Translations under genes and position numbers: made by a program | Shown: one piece after another, positions 23,514 to 30,684 of the stretch | Numbering within the stretch: the first letter of the stretch is position 1 | Layout of the letters: every line of letters begins with the position of its first letter | DNA from: a virus | Reading direction: 5' to 3' (one strand) | DNA length: 36,948 nt | Virus record (IMG/VR): IMGVR_UViG_3300035698_006310 | Location: 1 to 36,948 of that record | The notes under the pieces: generated by a model | Database searches by the model: none | Seen by the model: only the letters and a program-made list of their open reading frames with translations | What the model was told of the DNA's origin: nothing

Positions 23514-23586
23514 CTGTTACAATGTGAGAATTTGGTTCTAGATTGTAACAAGAGTTATTTCTTTTGATATTTTCTGAGAAAAGATC

Positions 23587-23614
23587 TTGACTTCCTGAAG
23601 ATTTCTGTTAGACT
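23587..23614 (+). promoter_or_regulatory. Possible rightward promoter for thyX
   Basis: TTGACT (23587-23592), 16-base spacer, TAGACT (23609-23614). It is weaker than the others. The palindrome ACAATTATTGT begins right after the predicted start, and AGGAG-GTG follows. Confidence 0.5.
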
Positions 23615-23644
23615 TGGCTCAAACAATTATTGTAGGAGAAGAAA

Positions 23645-24310
23645 GTGAAGATAGTCGAACCGTCAGCGAAGTTACTTTGGAATACACGCAACCCAGAGAT
23701 TGAGATTGAGGAAGCAGGAAGAACTTGTTATAAATCCGAAGAAGATATCACAGCAACTTCAGCTCCCGAATTTATCAAAATGATTATCAAACGTGGTCAT
23801 GAATCGGTTCTGGAACATGCTTCCGCTTCATTCCGAATAATTACTGACAGAGGAATCACACATGAAATTGTGAGACATCGACTTGCTTCTTATAGTCAGG
23901 AATCAACACGCTACTGTAATTACGACAGTGAGAAGTTTGGGAATGAGATTACTGTAGTCAAACCTTCACAATTAGAAGCGTACCCCGAACATACAGATAT
24001 TCATAGAACAACTGAAGATTGGCATAAATATCAAGCATTTTGTTCTTGGGAAGAAGCAATAGAGAAAGCAGAGGCGGTATATCTATTTCTTCTTGACAGT
24101 GGAGTATCACCACAAACTGCAAGATCAGTTCTTCCAACTTGTCTCAAAACAGAAATCGTTATGACTTGTAACTTCAGAGAGTGGAGACATTTTCTTAAAC
24201 TAAGAACAGCAAAAGCAGCACATCCAGATATTAGAATCATTGCCAACTCAATTCAGAAACAATTAAACGAGATCACATCAACAGTATTCCCAATGGAGAC
24301 AAACAAATGA
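23645..24310 (+). CDS. thyX: Flavin-dependent thymidylate synthase
   Basis: 221 residues (family 200-250). ThyX methylates dUMP to dTMP using FAD, NADPH and methylenetetrahydrofolate. The signature RHRLASYSQESTR (77-89) gives the RHRxxSxxxxSxR motif; GHESVLEHASASF and NFREWRHFLKLR are further conserved blocks, the latter with FAD/dUMP-binding residues. Start is GTG at 23645 with AGGAG six bases before; the conserved N-terminal strand begins immediately, so this start is firm. First gene of the rightward operon, overlapping the next gene (ATGA). Together with NrdJ it supplies DNA precursors. Confidence 0.96.
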   Translation: MKIVEPSAKLLWNTRNPEIEIEEAGRTCYKSEEDITATSAPEFIKMIIKRGHESVLEHASASFRIITDRGITHEIVRHRLASYSQESTRYCNYDSEKFGNEITVVKPSQLEAYPEHTDIHRTTEDWHKYQAFCSWEEAIEKAEAVYLFLLDSGVSPQTARSVLPTCLKTEIVMTCNFREWRHFLKLRTAKAAHPDIRIIANSIQKQLNEITSTVFPMETNK

Positions 24311-24930
24311 AGACTATCAACTTTGACATACTTTCAAATCCTGCGAAATTCGATATCATCCTGATACCTTGTTCAACTTATCAGAAAAAGAATGGAACTT
24401 CTCCTATCATTGGTGGTGGTATGTTAGAGGAGATTGTAACGAAGTGTCCAAGTCTTCCTGCTCAAATTGGAAAAGCAGTAGAGGCTTATGGTAACTGTCC
24501 TGCAATCTTGAGTCATATTCCTAATACTTCTAAACCTACAAAGTTTGCAACATTCCCAGTGACTCCAAGTAATCTACGAGCAGAGAATCCAGACGATTAT
24601 GTTTATGACCGTCTCAAAGGTAAATTCAAGAAGTATTCATTACTTCCGGGATGGGCGATTGCTCCTCGAAGTGATATGGTAGAGTTTGCATGTATCAAAC
24701 TTGTAGAGATTATAAAGTATTATAAACTTTCTGTAGTTGCTTTACCTTACGAAATGTTTACATTTGATCCTGAAGACAAAGAACACGAAGAAAGAGTCCT
24801 TGCAATCTTAGGAAAGTTCTTTACTGAAGGACTATTCCTAGTTCATAAACCGACAGAAGAAGCACAGGGTACTGTACAAACTCAAACAAGCTCACAAGTC
24901 TATTACGAAGAAGGAGAAACAGATGTCTAA
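24307..24930 (+). CDS. Macro-domain-like (ADP-ribose-binding fold) protein
   Basis: 207 residues. FDIILIPCSTYQKKNGTSPIIGGGMLEEI is the kind of beta-turn-Gly-rich loop used by macro domains to bind ADP-ribose; FATFPVTPS and SDMVEFACIKLVEII, then LSVVALPYEMFTFDPED follow the core order of phage macro-like proteins. The last about 25 residues are polar and probably disordered. Macro proteins bind or hydrolyse ADP-ribose derivatives; whether this one is active is unknown. ATG 24307 overlaps the thyX stop, with GGAG eight bases before, and the gene overlaps the vWA gene by eight bases, so the three are one translation unit. Confidence 0.65.
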   Translation: MKTINFDILSNPAKFDIILIPCSTYQKKNGTSPIIGGGMLEEIVTKCPSLPAQIGKAVEAYGNCPAILSHIPNTSKPTKFATFPVTPSNLRAENPDDYVYDRLKGKFKKYSLLPGWAIAPRSDMVEFACIKLVEIIKYYKLSVVALPYEMFTFDPEDKEHEERVLAILGKFFTEGLFLVHKPTEEAQGTVQTQTSSQVYYEEGETDV

Positions 24931-25534
24931 GAAGAATAGTGTACTAATCGCATGTGTCCTTGATAGGTCAGGTTCAATGCAAGCAATCATCGGAGATGCA
25001 GTAGGAGGGTTCAATGCATTTCTCAAGAGTCAACAGGAAGACAAGTCAGGTGAATGTAAAATGACGGTTGCGATGTTTGATGATCAGTATGAACTCAAGT
25101 ATAACAACATACCCATTGAGAAGGTTGAAGCATTTACAAACGCTTCTTACTGTCCAAGAGGTCTGACAGCACTCTTCGACGCGATTGGTAAGACAATCAA
25201 TAATGTTGGTAAAGAACTCGACGCTATGAGTGAGGAAGAGAAACCTGAGAAGGTTCTCTTTGTAATCCTTACAGATGGTAGTGAGAATGCAAGTAAAGAA
25301 TTTTCACAGAAAGCTATCAGAGATCTTATCAAAGAGCAACAAGAAACTTGGAAGTGGGAATTCATTTATCTTGCAGCAGACGATGCAGGATTTAAAGCAG
25401 GACAAATGCTGGGTGTCCAACATTCAACAAAGTTCTGTAAGGATAACACAAGAGGAGCATATAATGCAGTGATGGATTCTGCTAGTCTGTATAGATCAAC
25501 AGGTAAAGTAGAAATCGATAAAGATATCTCTTGA
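24923..25534 (+). CDS. von Willebrand factor A domain protein
   Basis: 203 residues. A complete metal-dependent adhesion site is visible: DRSGS (14-18), T82 in RGLTALFDAIG, and D118 in ILTDGSEN. VGGFNAFLKSQQ and MTVAMFDDQYEL match bacterial single-domain vWA proteins. No signal peptide or membrane segment, so it should act in the cytoplasm, probably gripping an Asp/Glu of a partner through the bound metal. ATG 24923 has AAGGAG ahead. Its TGA stop lies within the -35 hexamer of the next promoter. Partner and role are unknown; it is linked to ThyX and the macro-like protein. Confidence 0.88.
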   Translation: MSKKNSVLIACVLDRSGSMQAIIGDAVGGFNAFLKSQQEDKSGECKMTVAMFDDQYELKYNNIPIEKVEAFTNASYCPRGLTALFDAIGKTINNVGKELDAMSEEEKPEKVLFVILTDGSENASKEFSQKAIRDLIKEQQETWKWEFIYLAADDAGFKAGQMLGVQHSTKFCKDNTRGAYNAVMDSASLYRSTGKVEIDKDIS

Positions 25535-25559
25535 CATTAGTTTAAGTTTATGGTATAAT
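25531..25559 (+). promoter_or_regulatory. Consensus sigma70 promoter for ssb-uvsX unit
   Basis: TTGACA (25531-25536), 17-base spacer ending ATGG, TATAAT (25554-25559). The predicted leader is about 38 bases, with AAGGAG before ATG 25604. Confidence 0.92.
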
Positions 25560-25603
25560 GTTTTTGTAAGCAATTTTTTAGATAAGAAAAAAGGAGAAAC
25601 AAG

Positions 25604-26515
25604 ATGACAGCACAAGCAGGAAACGACACTAAGAAGGACATTTGGTATAAGCCAGTAAAGCAATCTGATTATAAAGATATCTCCCAGATCGGAGTTGTTA
25701 CTATTCAGATTCGTATTCTTCCCGGTTTTAACCAAGGTATGATGTATGAAGCAATTTTAGAAAAGGATACCTCAACGTCAAAGTATCCAAACAGCAAGAA
25801 GTGGATTCTTCCTGTACTTGTTATCAATGACCCGCTCCATCCAGAACAAAATGGTCAAGTGAAGGTTATGGATATTTCCAAGACGCTCCGTAACGCAATC
25901 TGTAGTAAGACTACTCCACCAAACTATTATGACCTCAATCAAGGTTTTGGTTTTAATATTGTTGTGGAACTTCAACAGAGCAACGATAAGTCACAGTGGT
26001 TCCCAAATTACGGGCAGTCTTATTTCGATAACACTCCTTCACAAGTTAACAGTCAGTACATTATGGAGAAGATGAACGAGGTACAGATTACAGACTTTGC
26101 AGATTTCACAAGAAAGTTGAATGAATACTTTCTTAAGAAAGCTAATCCACAAGAGCAGCGTTCGTATCAGGGACAGGTAAGTCCACAGGCTACCGCTCCT
26201 GCTTCAGAATACAGCGCAGGAGTTACACCGACTCAACCTGCTCCACAGGCAGCACCACAGGCAGCACCACAGCCTAACTATGCACCACAACCTGTTGCTG
26301 CTCCTGTTGCTGCTCCCGTTGCTGCTCCCGTTGCTGCTCCCGCTGCTTCCGCTGCTCCCGTTGCTGCTGTTCCTGCGTATGCTGCTCCTATGAGTATGAC
26401 ACCTGCACCTGCGGTTCCAGTACAATCTGCTGTAGCACCACAACAGGTAGCACCACAACCTGCACCAAGTTCAGATGATGACTTTGGTGAGATCTTCGGA
26501 CAACCAACTGCGTAG
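25604..26515 (+). CDS. Putative single-stranded DNA-binding protein (gp32 role)
   Basis: 303 residues. The first about 175 residues contain strands compatible with an OB-type fold (VVTIQIRILPGF, KKWILPVLVINDP, FGFNIVVELQQS) and several aromatics. Residues 180-285 are a disordered Ala/Pro/Gln tail with PVAA repeats, and the end is acidic with aromatics (SSDDDFGEIFGQ), like the protein-recruiting tip of bacterial SSB and T4 gp32. There is no obvious gp32 zinc site. The own strong promoter and position directly before uvsX fit high-level expression of a replication ssDNA-binding protein. The functional call is inference from architecture and context; sequence identity to gp32 is not evident. Confidence 0.65.
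   Translation: MTAQAGNDTKKDIWYKPVKQSDYKDISQIGVVTIQIRILPGFNQGMMYEAILEKDTSTSKYPNSKKWILPVLVINDPLHPEQNGQVKVMDISKTLRNAICSKTTPPNYYDLNQGFGFNIVVELQQSNDKSQWFPNYGQSYFDNTPSQVNSQYIMEKMNEVQITDFADFTRKLNEYFLKKANPQEQRSYQGQVSPQATAPASEYSAGVTPTQPAPQAAPQAAPQPNYAPQPVAAPVAAPVAAPVAAPAASAAPVAAVPAYAAPMSMTPAPAVPVQSAVAPQQVAPQPAPSSDDDFGEIFGQPTA
26291..26350 (+). repeat. 12-bp tandem repeat encoding PVAA
   Basis: Four near-identical copies of a 12-base unit (CCYGTTGCTGCT) and a degenerate fifth lie in the flexible tail of the putative ssDNA-binding protein. Unit length is a multiple of three, so slippage would change only tail length. Confidence 0.8.
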
Positions 26516-26531
26516 AAGTAAATTTATTAAC

Positions 26532-26564
26532 CCTCTCGGAATATTATAAACATATTTCGAGAGG
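26532..26564 (+). terminator. Long stem-loop between ssb and uvsX
   Basis: A 13-bp stem with one G-U pair (26532-26544 with 26552-26564, outer part CCTCTCG/CGAGAGG) closes a seven-base loop. Only a short AT-rich stretch, not a clear T-run, follows, so it could be a partial terminator or a processing/stability hairpin that lowers uvsX expression relative to ssb. Confidence 0.55.
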
Positions 26565-26586
26565 TCATTTAAACTAAGGAGAAGCT

Positions 26587-27669
26587 TTGGGTATATTATC
26601 AAAAATGTCAAAAGAGAAACAGTTTAGAGATTCGATACAATGTGTTAAAGATATCAAATCTCCGGGTTATATTTCAACTGGATCTTTTGCATTGAACGGA
26701 ATCTTGTCGGGAGACGTTTATAAAGGAGTACCCGACGATACTATTGTTGCACTTGTAGGTCAATCGAACTCTGGTAAGTCATTTATAATGGCGCACCTTG
26801 TTCGTGAAGCAATTCGCAATGGTTATGAAGTTCTTTTATTTGATAGTGAACGAGCAGTAAGACCAGAATTTTATGAGTCACTCGGTTGTGATACGAGTAA
26901 GATTTTTAGAATCCCAGTTGGAACTGTTTCTAAACTCAAGATTGAAGCATATGAGAAGATCACAGAATTCTACGAGAGAGCAGGAGAGAAGGATAAACTC
27001 TATGTCGGAGTTGATTCGATGGGTAATCTTGCTACTCTAAAAGAAATGACAGATGTAGAAAAGGGTAAAAGCGTTGCAGATCAAGGATCAGGAGCTAAAG
27101 ATCAGAACTCAGCATTCAGAATCATCGCCTCACTTGCAACAGATTACAACTTTCCTCTGGTATTCACGAATCATACATACGCACCAATTGGGGATCTATT
27201 TGCAGCAAGGGATAAGATTTCGGGAGGAAGCAAAGCAATATATAATAGTCATATAATAATCTACGTTGAACGTCTTGTTAACAAGGAAGAAGTAGAAGAT
27301 GCACTTGGTAAGAAGAAGAAGACTCACGTAGGGATACGTATCAAAGCTACAACCGTTAAGAATCGTGAATATCCAGAAGAAAGCACTGTTTATATGGACT
27401 TGAGATACGATACAGGTATGAATCCTTTCTCAGGTTTGCTACAATTCGCAATTCGAGCAGGAGTTATAGAAAACAAACCGAGAGGTTATTTAGTAACCGC
27501 AACTGGCAAGACTGTCTTCGAGAAAGACATCAACAACCCTGAAATATATGATGAAGTAGCACTCACTAAGATTAATGAATGGTTAGGTCAACAAGGATAC
27601 TCTTCACTTTCTGATATATTCTCCGACGATGTTGCCAAAGCACTAGGAGAAAATGATGGCAAAGCGTAA
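26587..27669 (+). CDS. uvsX: UvsX RecA-like recombinase
   Basis: 360 residues. It coats ssDNA and drives strand invasion for recombination-dependent replication. Walker A GQSNSGKS (58-65), LLFDSERAVRPEFYESLG, Walker B VGVDSMGNLA with D143, FTNHTYAP near 171-178 (motif 3 region) and a conserved FSGLLQFAIRAG block match T4 UvsX. A TTG start at 26587 has AAGGAG five to six bases before it; an in-frame ATG six codons later lacks a ribosome site, so TTG is preferred. It overlaps the sigma gene downstream by 14 bases. Confidence 0.93.
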   Translation: MGILSKMSKEKQFRDSIQCVKDIKSPGYISTGSFALNGILSGDVYKGVPDDTIVALVGQSNSGKSFIMAHLVREAIRNGYEVLLFDSERAVRPEFYESLGCDTSKIFRIPVGTVSKLKIEAYEKITEFYERAGEKDKLYVGVDSMGNLATLKEMTDVEKGKSVADQGSGAKDQNSAFRIIASLATDYNFPLVFTNHTYAPIGDLFAARDKISGGSKAIYNSHIIIYVERLVNKEEVEDALGKKKKTHVGIRIKATTVKNREYPEESTVYMDLRYDTGMNPFSGLLQFAIRAGVIENKPRGYLVTATGKTVFEKDINNPEIYDEVALTKINEWLGQQGYSSLSDIFSDDVAKALGENDGKA

Positions 27670-28072
27670 AGTATGTAACGATGCAAAGAAACATTATGTG
27701 GATAAGAAAGAACTAAGAGCAGAAATAATACTGTGTAAGGAGAATGGAAGAGCTTCCGATAACCTTGCAGAGATGTTTATAAAAATTACTAAGGGGGTTG
27801 GGTTACGGTTCAAGAATCTAGATTACTATGGAGTAATGGAAGATGTTCAACAGGATTGTCTTCTACTTCTCTGTCAGAAATTTGAGAACTATGATCCTGA
27901 ACGTAGAAGTAAGACAACGGGACAAAAAACTTCTCCGTTTGCTTTCCTTACAACGATTGTTTACAATCATATGCGTTATAAAGTAACAAGAGAAAAGTCT
28001 CGCAAAGAGAAGCAAGATGATATGACTCAGAAAGCCAGAAGATTTATTGAAAAACGAGAAAGAGGAAATTAA
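27656..28072 (+). CDS. 55: Late-transcription sigma factor (T4 gp55 type)
   Basis: 138 residues from the second of two adjacent ATGs (27656; the first is only three bases from AGGAG). YVDKKELRAEIILCKE, FIKITKGVGLRF, YGVMEDVQQDCLLLLCQKFENYDPER and PFAFLTTIVYNHMRY line up in order with T4 gp55, which contains a short sigma region-2-like core for -10 recognition. It should direct host RNA polymerase to late promoters. The C-terminus is basic (KEKQDDM, ARRFIEKRER) and shorter than in T4 (185 residues). It lies directly before gp47; in T4 the order is 46-47-55. The co-activator (gp33) and clamp (gp45) were not recognised here. Confidence 0.85.
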   Translation: MAKRKVCNDAKKHYVDKKELRAEIILCKENGRASDNLAEMFIKITKGVGLRFKNLDYYGVMEDVQQDCLLLLCQKFENYDPERRSKTTGQKTSPFAFLTTIVYNHMRYKVTREKSRKEKQDDMTQKARRFIEKRERGN

Positions 28073-29179
28073 ATGATTATTGTTCTTGGTGATATACATT
28101 TAGGTATGAGGCGTTCAAACAAAACATTCCATAACATTCTGCTTGCAGAAATAAAATCTGTACTCAAGAGAGTCACTAAGAAAGATTCAGTAGTAATACT
28201 AGGTGATATATTCGATAGCAGAAGCTCAGTAGACTTTAAAATCTTAAATGATGCTTGGGATTTCTTTATTGAGCTATCACGGTCTTGTAAAGAAGTATTT
28301 ATTATAGCAGGAAATCACGACCTTTACTATCGTGATAATAAAGCTGAGTTTGTTAATTGTAGATTTCTTAGATTTGAACCCGGAGCGGATAGTGAAATTG
28401 CACCAGTTCATATTTTTAATGAAATCACAGAAGCAAAGATTGGTGGTAAGAAATGTCTATTCATTCCTTGGGTAGACTCTAAAGAAATGAAAGCAAGTGC
28501 TGTTGATGCAATGTTAGGTGATTATGATATTATATTCGGACACTTTGAGATAATAGGTTTGTATGGACAACATGCAGTTGACGAAAGAACAATGTTCGAA
28601 CAAGAGGATTTCCCAGACGATACTGTTATATTATCAGGACACTACCACAACCGCTCACAAAAGGGTAAACTCCAATACGTTGGTTCACTAATCAACTCTA
28701 CATTTAATGATGTAGGTGAGACTAAAGGTATTCATACAATCAAACGAGGTAACAAGGTAGAATTTATCGAAGGTCATAGTCCTCTCTTTGAGTATATAAC
28801 AATCGATAACCCAACTGGATTCCTTACTGCTATCGAATCTGCTTCTAAGGAACAATTGGATAGCATTCGTAAGAGAGTTAAAGGTAATATTATTAAACTC
28901 ATTATGAATGAGTATGGTACAGACAACGATAATGTATTTAAGTTTATAAAGGAAATGACCCCGTTGGAACTAACTGTCAGTTACAATCGAGTTAGTTTCG
29001 ACAACGGGGTTGATGGGGAGGAATTTGAAGGTTTCGATGCTCGTTCCGATATACAAGATATCATCCACAAGTATATCGAACAGGTGCAGGATAATCTTCC
29101 TGATAACATAGATCCAGAAGATATTAAGACTTTGGTTGCCAAGAAACATCAAGAATTTAAAGTAGATCAATCGTGTTAA
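28073..29179 (+). CDS. 47: Mre11/SbcD-like recombination nuclease (T4 gp47 type)
   Basis: 368 residues. All metallophosphoesterase motifs are present: GDIHLG (6-11), GDIFDS (44-49), AGNHDLY (79-85), FGHFE and SGHYHNR for the metal-binding histidines. With the gp46 ATPase it trims DNA ends to expose strands for UvsX. The C-terminal 110 residues are helical and would bind gp46. ATG 28073 follows the sigma-factor stop without a gap, with GAGG seven bases before. It ends in a convergent junction with the tail genes. Confidence 0.94.
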   Translation: MIIVLGDIHLGMRRSNKTFHNILLAEIKSVLKRVTKKDSVVILGDIFDSRSSVDFKILNDAWDFFIELSRSCKEVFIIAGNHDLYYRDNKAEFVNCRFLRFEPGADSEIAPVHIFNEITEAKIGGKKCLFIPWVDSKEMKASAVDAMLGDYDIIFGHFEIIGLYGQHAVDERTMFEQEDFPDDTVILSGHYHNRSQKGKLQYVGSLINSTFNDVGETKGIHTIKRGNKVEFIEGHSPLFEYITIDNPTGFLTAIESASKEQLDSIRKRVKGNIIKLIMNEYGTDNDNVFKFIKEMTPLELTVSYNRVSFDNGVDGEEFEGFDARSDIQDIIHKYIEQVQDNLPDNIDPEDIKTLVAKKHQEFKVDQSC

Positions 29180-29197
29180 AATAATATTTGATCTACT
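29161..29197. terminator. Inverted repeat at the convergent junction (candidate bidirectional terminator)
   Basis: A perfect 10-bp inverted repeat AGTAGATCAA/TTGATCTACT (29161-29170, 29188-29197) with a 17-base loop spans the ends of gp47 and the last tail gene. There is no clear T-run on either strand, so termination strength is uncertain. Confidence 0.45.
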
Positions 29198-30683
29198 CGT
29201 AAACTAAGACTGATTTAAGATCATTATCTGCTGTAACTATAAAGAGTCCATCGCTAAAAGGTGCATTAAATTCTAAAGTACTTCTAGCTTTAGCGAAGTC
29301 TATAATCGCCAGAGTGACTCCACCAGTTGTAGTTCCATCATAAATAGTCATTGACCCTTGATCGTCAAGATTAAGTACTCTATGTAAAACGCCCGCTCCA
29401 TATTTTAATACAATTCCGGCGTTTACTCCTGAAACATATTTTGAAATTGGTGATGTTATAAGCTCACCCTCTCTCGCTATATATGCACCAACACAATCGA
29501 GTGTAATAGCAGTAGTTATCCCGCCTATATTCTCATTTTCTAATGTTATAGGTAATGTCTCTGTATCAGATTTATGTGCTGCATTGACCTTATGTAATAG
29601 AGTATCATTGATATACCAGAAAGCACCTATTGGTGTATATTCTATAGCTAATTTATAGTAAGTTCCTGCAACTGGCGTAAAGTGTGGTCCGATATTACCA
29701 TTGAAACTACCACTATCAACTAAAACTAAATCTCCACTGACTTCAGTTCCTTGTGTATGTCTATACCCAATACTAAATGTTGTTCCATCTAACTGGAAGA
29801 AGTAACCATCAACAGGATTCATCCCTGCTTCAACTGAAGCTGCATCTGTTGTATAAGCTCCCACTCGTCTAACGTTATTTGCAGTAACGGCAGTAACAAA
29901 ACTTACTGCTGCGGTGAATAGCATAGCTGATCCTGCGACAAACCTAGCCTTTCTAACTGATGTATATTTAGCATACCCACTTGCTGTAGTACCAGTTTCA
30001 ATTTCTATCTTACCACCAGATTGGGTTACAGTTGCATCCCTAAGACTACCATCTGTCCAAAAATTAGTATCTTTAACTGTACCTTCAAATGCAGTTCCAA
30101 CTAATCTATAAACAGGACTAATATTTAATTCAGATGTAGGGTTAACCCATGCGTGTCGATCATAATTCTGATCACCTCTTAAAGAAGCAACCACTTGTAG
30201 ATTTCCCTGAGTGCTTAATTCAGTAGGTAATGTAGAGATGATAGGTGCCATTCCTGTAGCAGTTTCAATCTTAGTTGTAGTAACTCCACTAATATCAGTA
30301 TTAGTTACTCTTAATCTGTAGTATGGTGCTATACTTGCAATAGTCCTACTACATGGAGTATTAGCTAAACAAACCGTTTCAGTTGTATACGTTTTAGTTG
30401 AATCTGTAAAATTAGCATCTGTACTTTGATCAATGTAAATAGTACAATCTTGATCTGCCGTATGGAATACTTGAATTCCATTAATTCCAAATGTTTCCTG
30501 TGCTACTCCTGTGAAAGTCGCTGCGCTCGCAAGGTTAGTAGTTGTATAATTACTTGTAGAAGATAATATGTTTTGAATTACAGCAGTACCTAAATGTGAT
30601 CCACCATCTGCATCTTCATGTGTATCGATATAATCACCACTTACAGAGTCAGCTAAATTTACTTTTCTTAATGTGCTAGGCAT
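29193..30683 (-). CDS. Tail fibre/receptor-binding-type structural protein
   Basis: 496 residues from ATG 30683, which has GGAG six bases before it inside the upstream gene; an ATG nine codons earlier overlaps that gene and lacks a site. The sequence is Thr/Ser/Gly/Ala-rich with regular beta-strand patterns, typical of fibre proteins. A central part (about 225-395) with YFFQLDGTTFSIGYRH, TYYKLAIEYTPIGAFWYIND and ITLENEN resembles jelly-roll (concanavalin-like) domains. The C-terminus GLFIVTADNDLKSVLVYE may be a tip domain. It is the last gene of the tail unit. Receptor unknown. Confidence 0.7.
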   Translation of the reverse strand: MPSTLRKVNLADSVSGDYIDTHEDADGGSHLGTAVIQNILSSTSNYTTTNLASAATFTGVAQETFGINGIQVFHTADQDCTIYIDQSTDANFTDSTKTYTTETVCLANTPCSRTIASIAPYYRLRVTNTDISGVTTTKIETATGMAPIISTLPTELSTQGNLQVVASLRGDQNYDRHAWVNPTSELNISPVYRLVGTAFEGTVKDTNFWTDGSLRDATVTQSGGKIEIETGTTASGYAKYTSVRKARFVAGSAMLFTAAVSFVTAVTANNVRRVGAYTTDAASVEAGMNPVDGYFFQLDGTTFSIGYRHTQGTEVSGDLVLVDSGSFNGNIGPHFTPVAGTYYKLAIEYTPIGAFWYINDTLLHKVNAAHKSDTETLPITLENENIGGITTAITLDCVGAYIAREGELITSPISKYVSGVNAGIVLKYGAGVLHRVLNLDDQGSMTIYDGTTTGGVTLAIIDFAKARSTLEFNAPFSDGLFIVTADNDLKSVLVYE

Positions 30684-30684
30684 C

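Larger units (their letters stand above)
23366..23551. promoter_or_regulatory. Cluster of TTGT/ACAA palindromes (operator or origin iterons)
   Basis: Six related palindromic sites: TTGTAACAA (23366-23374), TTGTTACAA (23455-23463), GTTGTCAAC (23471-23479), TTGTACAA (23497-23504), CTGTTACAA (23514-23522), TTGTAACAA (23543-23551). An additional everted site ACAATTATTGT is at 23623-23633. The first and third cover the predicted starts of two leftward promoters. This 289-base gap (23356-23644) is the only divergent intergenic region in the window; between the sites it contains only promoters and AT-rich sequence. A protein-binding array is strongly suggested; whether for repression or replication initiation is open. 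Confidence 0.7.

Noticed and set aside
23366-23633. CRISPR-like array
   Set aside because: The repeated sites are 8-9 base palindromes at irregular spacing; there are no long identical repeats with uniform spacers and no cas genes.
26204-26458. Minus-strand frame with Gly/Ser/Asn repeats
   Set aside because: It is the reverse of the PVAA/Gln-rich tail of the putative ssDNA-binding protein; the repeats simply mirror the 12-bp tandem repeat.
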